Part shown: positions 17,274 to 24,564 of the stretch, in pieces
Layout of the letters: each line of letters begins with the position of its first letter
Position numbering within the stretch: position 1 is the first letter of the stretch
Assembly: GCA_964605155.1 (NCBI GenBank)
Contig: CAZSAK010000004.1
Coordinates: 1 to 64,000 of the forward strand
Direction: 5' to 3'
Length of the DNA: 64,000 nucleotides
From: CAZSAK01 sp964605155
Lineage (GTDB): Bacteria > Pseudomonadota > Gammaproteobacteria > SZUA-140
The notes under the pieces: model-generated
Seen by the model: only the letters and a program-made list of their open reading frames with translations
What the model was told of the DNA's origin: nothing
Databases searched by the model: none
Position numbers and translations under genes: made by a program

Positions 17274-17302
17274 ATGATGTCCCGTGTTGAGGTGAATGTC
17301 AA
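17274..17302 (-). promoter_or_regulatory. Likely sigma-70 promoter of the EamA leader
   Basis: On the minus strand a perfect -35 box TTGACA (17302-17297) is followed after 17 bp by CATCAT (17279-17274), matching four of six -10 positions. Transcription would start near 17267, about 40 nt before the candidate leader peptide and about 135 nt before the terminator hairpin. It lies within the sequence just upstream of the divergent srkA start. Confidence 0.55.
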
Positions 17303-17321
17303 GGCACTCCATAATTCTAAT

Positions 17322-18317
17322 ATGCAGATATCAGTGGAAAACAGCGCGTTCCAAAGCCTTGGCCCCGACGATATTCTGGATGCCGTTGAAAGTGTCGGTT
17401 ATCAATGCGACGGACGTTTTCTAGCACTGAACAGTTATGAAAACCGTGTTTATCAGATCGGTATTGAAGATGACAGGCCTGTGGTCGCGAAGTTTTACCG
17501 GCCGAATCGCTGGGCGGATGCGGCGATCCTCGAGGAACACATCTTTACACTGGAACTGGCTGCGGAGGAGATACCCGTTATTGCACCGATCGCCGATGAT
17601 AAAGGTGAGACTCTGCATCATCATGGGCCGTTTCGTTTCGCGTTATATCCATTACGCGGAGGCAGGGCGCCGGAACTCGATAGCCCCGATCATCTGGAAC
17701 AGCTTGGCCGGTTTATCGGCCGCATTCATGCCATCGGCAGGACACGTGACTATAAATACCGACCTACGCTGGATATCCGGCATTTCGGGATCGAATCATA
17801 TCAGTTTCTGCTGGATCAAGGATTTATTCCGGCGGAGTTGATAGCAGCATACAGGAGCCTTGCAGAAGAGTTGGTTGAGCGTATCAAGGTATGCTTCAGC
17901 CGCGCTGAAAAAATCGGAATCATTCGTCTACATGGAGATTGTCATCCGGGTAATATACTGTGGCGGGATGAGGGCCCCTTGATCGTGGATTTCGATGATG
18001 CACGCATGGGGCCGGCTGTTCAGGATCTTTGGATGTTCCTGTCCGGTGATCGTGACTACATGACCAGACGTCTGACCGATCTGCTGGATGGATACACGGA
18101 GTTTTGCGACTTTGATGCACGTGAACTGCATCTGGTCGAGGCGTTACGCACCCTGCGTATGATGCACTATGCTGCCTGGATTGCGCGACGCTGGGATGAT
18201 TCGGCCTTCCCGGCGGCCTTTCCCTGGTTTAACACCGCCCGCTATTGGGATGACCATATCCTGTCGCTACGCGAACAGGCCGCGCTAATGGATGAACCGC
18301 CATTGGTGTGGGATTAA
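17322..18317 (+). CDS. srkA: Stress response Ser/Thr protein kinase SrkA (YihE/RdoA)
   Basis: A cytosolic kinase of the aminoglycoside-phosphotransferase/choline-kinase fold that in E. coli counters programmed cell death and envelope stress. Features are LNSYENRVYQ, VVAKFYRPNRW with the ATP-binding lysine, LRLHGDCHPGNILWRD-type catalytic loop (RLHGDCHPGNILWRDE) and the metal-binding IVDFDDARMGPAVQDLWM. I start at the ATG giving MQISVENSAFQSLGPDDIL, which aligns with the E. coli N-terminus. In-frame TTG/ATG codons further upstream would add about 25 unlike residues and run into the divergent EamA leader. The Shine-Dalgarno is weak. Confidence 0.92.
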   Translation: MQISVENSAFQSLGPDDILDAVESVGYQCDGRFLALNSYENRVYQIGIEDDRPVVAKFYRPNRWADAAILEEHIFTLELAAEEIPVIAPIADDKGETLHHHGPFRFALYPLRGGRAPELDSPDHLEQLGRFIGRIHAIGRTRDYKYRPTLDIRHFGIESYQFLLDQGFIPAELIAAYRSLAEELVERIKVCFSRAEKIGIIRLHGDCHPGNILWRDEGPLIVDFDDARMGPAVQDLWMFLSGDRDYMTRRLTDLLDGYTEFCDFDARELHLVEALRTLRMMHYAAWIARRWDDSAFPAAFPWFNTARYWDDHILSLREQAALMDEPPLVWD

Positions 18318-18565
18318 CAGGAGTTTATCGTCACCACGAGATGGAGGACTTGTACAGCATCTACCGGGGTGGCGTGAGTGTATCCCATAAAATACTCGGA
18401 GACATCGGTTTTATGTCCGAAGGCAATCTTTCCGCCGCGTGCGGAATAACCATTTGATAACCGTCCGAGTAGCAACAGCTTTCGGCCTGCATAGTGCGCC
18501 AGGAACGAGCCCTGTATCCATTCGCTGCATCGATCTGGACATTTCCGCTGTAACGAAATTGTCAT
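18314..18565 (-). CDS. Doubtful hypothetical protein (83 residues)
   Basis: Not recognised. The frame converges on srkA with overlapping stop codons, as real neighbours here often do. The middle (AGRKLLLLGRLSNGYSARGG, KTDVSEYFMGYTHATPVDAV) looks protein-like, without membrane segments. There is no Shine-Dalgarno before the ATG and no good -35. The 374-bp gap between srkA and the NasT-like gene otherwise holds only the sigma-54 promoter described separately. Confidence 0.3.
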   Translation of the reverse strand: MTISLQRKCPDRCSEWIQGSFLAHYAGRKLLLLGRLSNGYSARGGKIAFGHKTDVSEYFMGYTHATPVDAVQVLHLVVTINSC

Positions 18566-18630
18566 ACATAAGCCGTTATAATCTCGTAAATGGTTGTATA
18601 TTTAGGACTATATGCAAACCACAAGGCAAC

Positions 18631-18646
18631 TGGCATGATGCTTGCC
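18631..18646 (+). promoter_or_regulatory. Sigma-54 promoter upstream of the NasT-like gene
   Basis: TGGCATGATGCTTGCC matches the -24/-12 consensus TGGCAC-R-N4-TTGC with one mismatch. The invariant GG and GC are present and separated by exactly 10 bp. Transcription would start near 18657, 35 bp before the start codon of the NasT-like gene. I could not identify a clear enhancer site upstream. rpoN itself is encoded at 39.5 kb. Confidence 0.72.
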
Positions 18647-18691
18647 ATTTAAGGTAATATTTACATAAGTAGAGGGTTTGCATGTAATAGT

Positions 18692-19186
18692 ATGGCAAGG
18701 CGCGTTACAGTGATAACTGATACGCAGGAGCGCATGTTGATCACGGAGAGTGTTTTACTTAAGGCAGATTGCGAAATATCCGCCAGGCTGTCGCATGATG
18801 ACGACTGGTCGGGCAATATTTGTGATTCTGATCTGATTATTATTGCCGTTGAAAGATGTAGCCAGGATCTGTTGAGTAATATTCACCGAATCTATAACAA
18901 CCATCCAAAACCTGTCGTGCTGTTTGTTGACAAGGATGATGAAAAATCGGTGATTGCCGCCATCAATGCTGGCGTGAATGCCTATGTGGTGGATGCTTTT
19001 GTCGGTAATCGGACTGCACGTGTCGGGGCGATTGTTAGTGCTGCCATATCCCGTTTCAATGCTATGCACGCATTGCAACGCGAACTTGATGAAACCAGGG
19101 CACGTCTGCGGGAATATGAATCCACTGAATCTGCCGAGGTCCTCGAAGTCATACAACCCGGGTATATTAAAGACAGCATTCACTAG
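18692..19186 (+). CDS. NasT-like pseudo-receiver protein lacking an ANTAR domain
   Basis: The 164-residue protein resembles the N-terminal receiver and linker of NasT/AmiR antitermination regulators: DSDLIIIAVERCSQDLL, PKPVVLFVDKDDEKSVIAAINAGVNAYVVDAF, then the coiled-coil linker NAMHALQRELDETRARLREYE. NasT proteins continue into an RNA-binding ANTAR domain (AKGLLM-type). Here the chain instead ends after a short unrelated tail, and no ANTAR-like sequence follows in the other frames. The phospho-acceptor aspartate normally in IIDVDSP is replaced (IIAVERC). So both input phosphorylation and RNA output look absent. A sigma-54 promoter precedes it, suggesting nitrogen-linked control. Confidence 0.75.
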   Translation: MARRVTVITDTQERMLITESVLLKADCEISARLSHDDDWSGNICDSDLIIIAVERCSQDLLSNIHRIYNNHPKPVVLFVDKDDEKSVIAAINAGVNAYVVDAFVGNRTARVGAIVSAAISRFNAMHALQRELDETRARLREYESTESAEVLEVIQPGYIKDSIH

Positions 19187-19210
19187 ATTAATTATTCTTC
19201 TTTTATCAGT

Positions 19211-19235
19211 AAGCTACCCCGGGATGCCGGCTTTT
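19211..19235 (+). terminator. Weak intrinsic terminator after the NasT-like gene
   Basis: AAGC..CCGG-GATG-CCGG-CTTTTT forms a short GC hairpin extended by AAG/CTT across a bulge, followed by five T residues, about 25 bp after the stop codon. The stem is imperfect, so the call is tentative. Confidence 0.35.
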
Positions 19236-19276
19236 TGATGCCCTGTCCCCGCACTTTATTTTCAGTACAAATATAT

Positions 19277-19852
19277 ATGTCTTTACATCGCTGTGAATGG
19301 GCGGGGCCCGATCCGCTATACATCGATTATCATGACAGGGAATGGGGTGTCCCCTGTTATGATGACCGGCATCTGTTCGAGATGCTCAACCTCGAGGGTG
19401 CACAGGCCGGCCTGAGCTGGATTACAATACTGAAAAAACGTGACAATTATCGCAGGCAGTTTGATGGCTTCAATCCCGACATCATCGCCCGTTATGGCAG
19501 GCGCAAGGTCGATATCTTATTGCAGGATCCGGGAATCATACGTAACCGCCTCAAGGTCGAGGCCGTCATCACCAATGCCAGGGCCTGTTTGGCAATACTG
19601 GATGAGGAAGGTACATTTTCCGACTATCTGTGGCAATTTGTCGACGGGAAGCCGATCAACAATCACTGGAAGGCCATGAAGGAAGTGCCTTCAACCACCA
19701 AGCAGTCCAGAACAATGAGCAAGGCGTTGAAACAACGGGGCTTCAAATTTGTCGGAGAGACCATCTGTTATGCCTTCATGCAGGCCGTGGGCATGGTAAA
19801 TGACCATACCACGCGCTGTTTTCGCCATAAGGAAATTCGGTCATGCGGATAA
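19277..19852 (+). CDS. tag: DNA-3-methyladenine glycosylase I
   Basis: Excises 3-methyladenine from alkylated DNA. The start MSLHRCEWAGPDPLYIDYHDREWGVP aligns with E. coli Tag and supplies the zinc ligands Cys6 and the His of YHDREWG. The other two ligands are in the C-terminal NDHTTRCFRH. The helix-hairpin-helix-fold core shows LEGAQAGLSWITILKKRDNYR and the catalytic region around KVEAVITNARA. The protein is 191 residues, a normal size. An in-frame ATG 14 codons upstream gives residues unlike the family, so I use the inner one. Confidence 0.95.
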   Translation: MSLHRCEWAGPDPLYIDYHDREWGVPCYDDRHLFEMLNLEGAQAGLSWITILKKRDNYRRQFDGFNPDIIARYGRRKVDILLQDPGIIRNRLKVEAVITNARACLAILDEEGTFSDYLWQFVDGKPINNHWKAMKEVPSTTKQSRTMSKALKQRGFKFVGETICYAFMQAVGMVNDHTTRCFRHKEIRSCG

Positions 19853-19905
19853 AAGTGTTAGAATCATCACACAGGAAATCCCCTTTAAATCGTTAAGATT
19901 ACCCT

Positions 19906-20121
19906 ATGGAAATTTATGTGAACGGCGAACCCCGCCAGGTGGAGGATTCACTGCATATATCAGAACTTGTTGATATGCTTGATCTTGGTAATAGACGGAT
20001 AGCTATTGAGGTCAATCTCGAGATCGTCCCGCGCAGCAGCTATACCATCTATAAATTGCAGGGCGGGGATAAGGTCGAGATCGTCCATGCCATTGGCGGT
20101 GGATCCGTTGATGGTGGATAA
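19906..20121 (+). CDS. thiS: Sulfur carrier protein ThiS with duplicated C-terminal Gly-Gly
   Basis: A ubiquitin-fold carrier whose C-terminal glycine is converted to a thiocarboxylate to donate sulfur for the thiamine thiazole ring. The sequence (MEIYVNGEPRQ, RRIAIEVNLEIVPRS, GDKVEIVHAIGGG) is typical. Most homologues stop right after this Gly run. Here five residues (SVDGG) follow, giving a second terminal Gly-Gly. At DNA level GGTGGAT occurs at 20098-20104 and again at 20113-20119, consistent with a small duplication. It lies 61 bp upstream of thiG. Confidence 0.93.
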   Translation: MEIYVNGEPRQVEDSLHISELVDMLDLGNRRIAIEVNLEIVPRSSYTIYKLQGGDKVEIVHAIGGGSVDGG

Positions 20122-20182
20122 AGGGCGATAATATCGGGTAACCTGCTTCTTATGGTCGGGACAAATAATACAGAGGTGCCAA

Positions 20183-21007
20183 ATGGTAGCAACTCAAACC
20201 ACCCTTAAGACACGGTCCGTATCTCAAGAAGACAATGTCCTCGTGATTGATGGCGTGACATACCACTCGCGCCTGCTGGTAGGTACGGGTAAGTATCGTG
20301 ATCTTGATGAAACACGCCAGGCAACCGAGGCGAGTGGTGCCGAGATCGTAACGATCGCGATTCGCCGTTCGAATATCGGCCAGAACCCGGGCGAGCCCAA
20401 TCTCCTTGATGCCATACCGACGGACAGATATACCCTGCTGCCGAATACGGCTGGTTGTTATACGGTGCAAGATGCCGTGCGTACCTGCCGCCTGGCACGT
20501 GAACTGCTGGACGGCCATCAACTGGTCAAGCTGGAGGTGCTGGGAGATGAAAAGACGCTTTATCCCGATATGGTACAGACCTATCAGGCGGCAGAAATAC
20601 TGATCAAGGATGGTTTCAAGGTGATGGTCTATACTAACGATGATCCAATTGCCGCGATACATCTTGAGGAAATGGGTTGCGTGGCAGTTATGCCGTTGGC
20701 CGCGCCGATCGGTTCAGGGCTTGGTATTCGCAATCCATATAACATCAGGACCATCGTCGAAAATGCATCTGTCCCGATACTGGTCGATGCCGGAGTCGGT
20801 ACAGCGTCCGATGCGTCGATCGCTATGGAACTGGGTTGTGACGGTGTGTTGATGAATACCGCGATTGCCGGAGCGAAGGTTCCCGTTTTGATGGCATCGG
20901 CAATGAAGAAGGCCGTTGAGGCAGGACGTGAAGCCTATCTGGCCGGACGAATACCGCGTAAACGCTATGCAAGTGCATCTTCACCAGTAGACGGGACGTT
21001 TTTCTGA
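20183..21007 (+). CDS. thiG: Thiazole synthase ThiG
   Basis: Forms thiazole phosphate from 1-deoxyxylulose 5-phosphate, dehydroglycine and ThiS thiocarboxylate. It is a TIM barrel with the Schiff-base lysine in QLVKLEVLGD (Lys116). Other landmarks are LLVGTGKYRD, TVAIRR-like IVTIAIRRSN, LPNTAGC, PLAAPIGSGLGIRNPYNI, ILVDAGVGTASDASIAMELGCDGVLMNTAIAGA and a C-terminal ASSPVDGTFF. The first 18 residues are extra and poorly conserved. It follows thiS as in most thiamine operons. Confidence 0.97.
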   Translation: MVATQTTLKTRSVSQEDNVLVIDGVTYHSRLLVGTGKYRDLDETRQATEASGAEIVTIAIRRSNIGQNPGEPNLLDAIPTDRYTLLPNTAGCYTVQDAVRTCRLARELLDGHQLVKLEVLGDEKTLYPDMVQTYQAAEILIKDGFKVMVYTNDDPIAAIHLEEMGCVAVMPLAAPIGSGLGIRNPYNIRTIVENASVPILVDAGVGTASDASIAMELGCDGVLMNTAIAGAKVPVLMASAMKKAVEAGREAYLAGRIPRKRYASASSPVDGTFF

Positions 21008-21017
21008 TCAATGTTTA

Positions 21018-21728
21018 ATGCTTCATAAGAGCCAATCTACGGACCAGTCCCCGATCTACAGACCCATCCGCAGTTTTGTGCGCCGCGAAGGCAGAATGAC
21101 CAGGGGACAGAAAATTGCCCTGCAACACTTGTGGCCGCGATATGGTATCGATATGTGCAAAGACTACGTCGATCTTGACATGGTGTTCGGCAGGCAAGCA
21201 CCGTGCATTCTGGAGATCGGTCTGGGTATGGGCGATTCTCTCATCACAATGGCGCGCAACCATCCGGAAAATGACTATCTGGGTATTGAGGTCTATCGAC
21301 CCGGCGTTGGCAGCTTGCTGAACAAGCTCGATGAATGTGGCATAGGGAATGTTCGCGTCATCAATGATGAGGCGACGATGGTGTTGCAGCAGATGATCCC
21401 TGAAAACAGCATTTCAGCTGTGTATATATTCTTTCCAGATCCTTGGCCCAAGAAACGTCATCACAAGCGGCGATTGATACAACCCTTATTTATCGAGTTA
21501 CTCTCCGGAAAGTTACAACCCGGCGGGATGTTGCACATGGCAACAGACTGGGAGGATTATGCCCACCATATGATGGCAGTTATGAATTATGCTTCGATGT
21601 TTACCAATACAGCCGGAATAAATCATTTCTCTCCCCGTCCGGATTACCGTCCATTGACCAAGTTCGAGCAACGCGGCATGAAACTGGGGCACAGGGTTTG
21701 GGATCTGGTGTTCAGAAAAACGGCCTAG
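21018..21728 (+). CDS. trmB: tRNA (guanine-46-N7)-methyltransferase TrmB
   Basis: A SAM-dependent enzyme that makes m7G46 in tRNA variable loops. Visible motifs are IRSFVRREGRMTRGQK, the SAM loop ILEIGLGMGDSL, LGIEVYRPGVGSLL, and the catalytic/tRNA-binding FFPDPWPKKRHHKRRLIQP. The C-terminal RPDYRPLTKFEQRGMKLGHRVWDLVF is also typical. At 236 residues it has normal length. It starts 10 bp after thiG and is probably co-transcribed. Confidence 0.97.
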   Translation: MLHKSQSTDQSPIYRPIRSFVRREGRMTRGQKIALQHLWPRYGIDMCKDYVDLDMVFGRQAPCILEIGLGMGDSLITMARNHPENDYLGIEVYRPGVGSLLNKLDECGIGNVRVINDEATMVLQQMIPENSISAVYIFFPDPWPKKRHHKRRLIQPLFIELLSGKLQPGGMLHMATDWEDYAHHMMAVMNYASMFTNTAGINHFSPRPDYRPLTKFEQRGMKLGHRVWDLVFRKTA

Positions 21729-21783
21729 CCAGCACGATACTACCCGTTGATAAAGCTCGACGATCGATTTGATCAGTAGCCCG

Positions 21784-22629
21784 TCAAGTAAGTTCGATAT
21801 CCAGCAGTCCCAGCACCCCTTCGAGTCCACAATGATTGAGTACCACGTCGGCCTCCGCCTGCACTGCGGGCTTGGCATGATAGGCGATTCCAAGACCGGC
21901 AAGTTTCATCATCTTCAGGTCGTTCGCGCCGTCACCCATAGCGACAACCTGCCGGGGATTGATTCCGAGCTGTTTACATAGATGTATCAGAAAATCTGCT
22001 TTAGCACCGGCACCAACGATCTCGCCATGTACCTTACCTGTGAGTTTGTCGTTGCTGATCTCTAGGGTATTCGAGAGCGTATAGTCCAGTTGATAACGCT
22101 GTTTGAGGCGTTTAGTGAAATAGCTGAAACCACCCGAGACCAGTGCGATCCTGATGTTTCTGGATTTCAACCCCGCTATCATGTTTTCACCCCCGGGGTT
22201 GAGTTGCAGGCGTTCCTGGTAGACATGATCCAGCGCATCAGCGGACAGACCCTCAAGCAGTTCAATACGTTTGGTCAGCGACGTTTCAAAATTGATCTCA
22301 CCCCGCATGGCAGCTGTTGTTATTGCGGCGACCTTCGGTTTGATGTCCATGAAATCGGCGATCTCGTCGACACACTCGATATTGATAAATGTGGAATCCA
22401 TGTCGGTGATCAGCAAGCGGACATCGTTTGGGTCAAAACCCTCCGGTAATATATTGATGTCGATGCTGTATCTGCTGCGCAAATCCACCAGTTGCTCGAG
22501 GGAGACGTTATTCTTGACGACCATCCTGAAAAAATGGTGTCTGATCTCGAACATGCCTTTAAGCTCGGTGGCAATCCTGCCGACGATGTCTTTGTCCAAT
22601 TGCGGACCCTGGAGGACAAGGCGCTGCAT
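21784..22629 (-). CDS. serB: Phosphoserine phosphatase SerB
   Basis: Catalyses the last step of serine synthesis. It is a HAD-superfamily enzyme with the nucleophile motif ITDMDSTFI (Asp76, Asp78), the cap-region VDEIADFMDIK...AAMRGEINFETSL, motif II LVSGGFSYFT, and motif III/IV KADFL...VAMGDGANDLKMM. The N-terminal 70 residues form an ACT-like regulatory region (QRLVLQGPQLD...). The length of 281 residues is between short and ACT-fused long forms. It is the last gene of the hemW-CPXCG-serB unit, 39 bp after its predecessor. Confidence 0.96.
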   Translation of the reverse strand: MQRLVLQGPQLDKDIVGRIATELKGMFEIRHHFFRMVVKNNVSLEQLVDLRSRYSIDINILPEGFDPNDVRLLITDMDSTFINIECVDEIADFMDIKPKVAAITTAAMRGEINFETSLTKRIELLEGLSADALDHVYQERLQLNPGGENMIAGLKSRNIRIALVSGGFSYFTKRLKQRYQLDYTLSNTLEISNDKLTGKVHGEIVGAGAKADFLIHLCKQLGINPRQVVAMGDGANDLKMMKLAGLGIAYHAKPAVQAEADVVLNHCGLEGVLGLLDIELT

Positions 22630-22668
22630 GATTGTCAGTATGACTCCCGGAAGCCTGTGTGACAGCTA

Positions 22669-22860
22669 TTATTCATTTTCCTGCCGTGTATCACAACCGA
22701 TGAGATTACCCTCCATGTCGAACGCAATAGTGAACACGATCGGCTGGCAACATACACTGCAATCCTCCGTATATACCTGATTACCGGCTGACGGGTCGAT
22801 CGTGGTGATGACAGGTTCACCACAGTAAGGGCAGAGTACCTGTTTTTCTTCAAGCAGCAT
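22669..22860 (-). CDS. CPXCG-motif cysteine-rich zinc-ribbon-like protein
   Basis: A 63-residue protein with VLCPYCGEPV and EDCSVCCQPI, two CxxC knuckles that should bind one zinc ion. It matches the small CPXCG-motif cysteine-rich family of Gammaproteobacteria, whose function is unknown. The ATG chosen gives MLLEEKQVLCPYC and overlaps the end of hemW by 11 bp, so it is translationally coupled. An upstream in-frame start would extend further into hemW and lacks support. Confidence 0.85.
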   Translation of the reverse strand: MLLEEKQVLCPYCGEPVITTIDPSAGNQVYTEDCSVCCQPIVFTIAFDMEGNLIGCDTRQENE

Positions 22861-24022
22861 GCTCGGTGGACATGAACAAGGCAATTAAATCATTCAGAAA
22901 GTGACGGCCGCGTTCGGTAGGTCTGATGGTTGTGACATCGCGTTCGATAAGTCCCTCTTGTTCCGCCTGTTGCAGGGGTCCTTCAATAACGGTTATCGGA
23001 ACCCCGGTATGCTGGAAGAATAACGCAACCGGAAAACCGTCCGTAAGACGCAACGCATTCATCATGAATTCGAGGCCGACCTCCTGTGGAGTCAGGATCT
23101 TCGTATTTCCGATCGTATTACCGCGGGCAGCGGCATTATTGTAGGCTTCAGGATGTTTGATTTTCCAGCTGCGGGATATTGATTGTTGCTGGGCATCGGT
23201 AATCTTCGAATGTGCACCTGCCCCGATCCCGAGATAGTCCCCGAATGTCCAGTAATTCAGGTTATGCCTGCACTGGTAATCAGGACGGGCGTAGGCGGAG
23301 ACCTCGTAATGCACATAGCCATGCTCAGCTAGCATCTGTTGACATTGCTGCTGCATTTCCCAGATATCATCTTCATTCGGTAATGACGGCGGGTAGCGCT
23401 GAAACAGCGTATTGGGTTCGATTGTCAGCTGGTAATGCGATATATGTGTAGGAGACAGTGCTATAGCCTGTTCAATATCGGACACGGCCTGCTCGATCGT
23501 CTGGCCGGGCAGGCCGAACATCAGATCGAGATTGAAATTGTCAAAACCTGCCGTGGCCGCCGCGGTTGCAGCGGACAGTGCCTCTTCCCGGCCATGTACG
23601 CGGCCCAGCTCTTCAAGCAGGCGCGCATCAAAGCTCTGGATGCCGATCGACAGGCGATTGATGCCCGCATCCCTGTATTCCTCGAAACCGGCTTGCTCCG
23701 CGCTGCCCGGATTTGCTTCAAGCGTGATCTCCATGCCTGGTATCAAGGGCAGGCGGGCACGCAATTCGGATAACAGGCGATCAATATCAGATGGGGTAAA
23801 CAGGCTGGGCGTACCACCGCCGATGAAAATGCTTTCCACCGTTCTCCCCCATACACGCGGCAGTTCATGCTCAAGATCCGCGACCAATGCATCGATATAG
23901 GATGCCGCGGGAACCGGTCCTCTGGCCTCATGGGAGTTAAAGTCGCAGTATGGACATTTGCGTTTACACCATGGCATATGTACATACAGTGACAATGGCG
24001 GCAGAGAGGTGAAAGTGAACAT
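22850..24022 (-). CDS. hemW: Radical SAM heme chaperone HemW
   Basis: A radical SAM protein resembling coproporphyrinogen dehydrogenase, but the HemW group acts as a heme carrier. The 4Fe-4S cluster motif is CKRKCPYC (C-x3-C-x2-C) in LYVHMPWCKRKCPYCDFNSH. SAM-binding elements include IFIGGGTPSL, EANPGS, RLSIGIQSFD and NLDLMFGLPGQT. A C-terminal HemN-type domain (EFMMNALRLTDGF, LIERD..RPTERGRHFLND) completes a normal 390-residue protein. It lacks the N-terminal cysteine specific to HemN, supporting HemW. Confidence 0.93.
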   Translation of the reverse strand: MFTFTSLPPLSLYVHMPWCKRKCPYCDFNSHEARGPVPAASYIDALVADLEHELPRVWGRTVESIFIGGGTPSLFTPSDIDRLLSELRARLPLIPGMEITLEANPGSAEQAGFEEYRDAGINRLSIGIQSFDARLLEELGRVHGREEALSAATAAATAGFDNFNLDLMFGLPGQTIEQAVSDIEQAIALSPTHISHYQLTIEPNTLFQRYPPSLPNEDDIWEMQQQCQQMLAEHGYVHYEVSAYARPDYQCRHNLNYWTFGDYLGIGAGAHSKITDAQQQSISRSWKIKHPEAYNNAAARGNTIGNTKILTPQEVGLEFMMNALRLTDGFPVALFFQHTGVPITVIEGPLQQAEQEGLIERDVTTIRPTERGRHFLNDLIALFMSTEHAA

Positions 24023-24160
24023 TCGGTGTGTGATATTAAGCTGGTTGTTGATTCACAGGGGTCGTAATGATCCTGTTATGATATACAACATTATAGGAAA
24101 AACAGGTGGGCATTGGCCTGGTCCCTGTGTAAATAAAGCTGGCAGGACAGCCGGCTCACA

Positions 24161-24189
24161 AAATAAAAGCCCGTCTGTCGACGGGCTTT
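24161..24189 (-). terminator. Intrinsic terminator of the small periplasmic protein gene
   Basis: Arms AAAGCCCGTC and GACGGGCTTT pair perfectly over 10 bp around the loop at 24176-24179. On the minus strand the stem is followed by TTTTATTT. It lies about 24 bp after the stop codon of the gene starting at 24500, and also separates that gene from hemW. Confidence 0.82.
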
Positions 24190-24212
24190 CTTGAGTCCAA
24201 CTCTGTAATACG

Positions 24213-24500
24213 TTATTTCACGTTTGACGCGATCAGTTTCCCATCTGCCTCGGCATAGCCGACGATGACCTGGTCATTATTGAGACTGGCAAGTTGCAGC
24301 ATGATCTTGTTGTCGGCACTGAAGGTAATCGGTTTGTTGGTCTCTGCATCCTGAATGGTGAAGGTATGGGCCTCGTTGTCGATGGAGGTGATCCTGCCTG
24401 CATGGGTGTTTGGTCCCATCATACTGCATGCAAAGGACGTGCTTGAGCCAAGCAGAAGCAAGGCGGCCACTGAAACGGATTTCAAGGACATATATTTCAT
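24213..24500 (-). CDS. Small secreted protein of unknown function
   Basis: A 95-residue protein with a clear signal peptide ending near STSFACSMMG, giving a mature periplasmic domain of about 70 residues. The mature part (HAGRITSIDNEAHTFTIQDAETNKPITFSADNKIML) has the short beta-strand pattern of DUF1344/DUF5666-like OB-type domains. The LLLLGSSTSFAC region could also be read as a lipobox-like site. The gene is monocistronic with its own terminator. Confidence 0.75.
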   Translation of the reverse strand: MKYMSLKSVSVAALLLLGSSTSFACSMMGPNTHAGRITSIDNEAHTFTIQDAETNKPITFSADNKIMLQLASLNNDQVIVGYAEADGKLIASNVK

Positions 24501-24564
24501 GATAAACGCTCCTATTGGTGGCGAGTGAACCGGAATTGAATTCGTATAATCATTAGACCACAGT

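Noticed and set aside
17247..17321. Longer N-terminus for SrkA from a TTG
   Set aside because: The extra 25 residues do not match SrkA proteins, whereas MQISVENSAFQ aligns with the known N-terminus.
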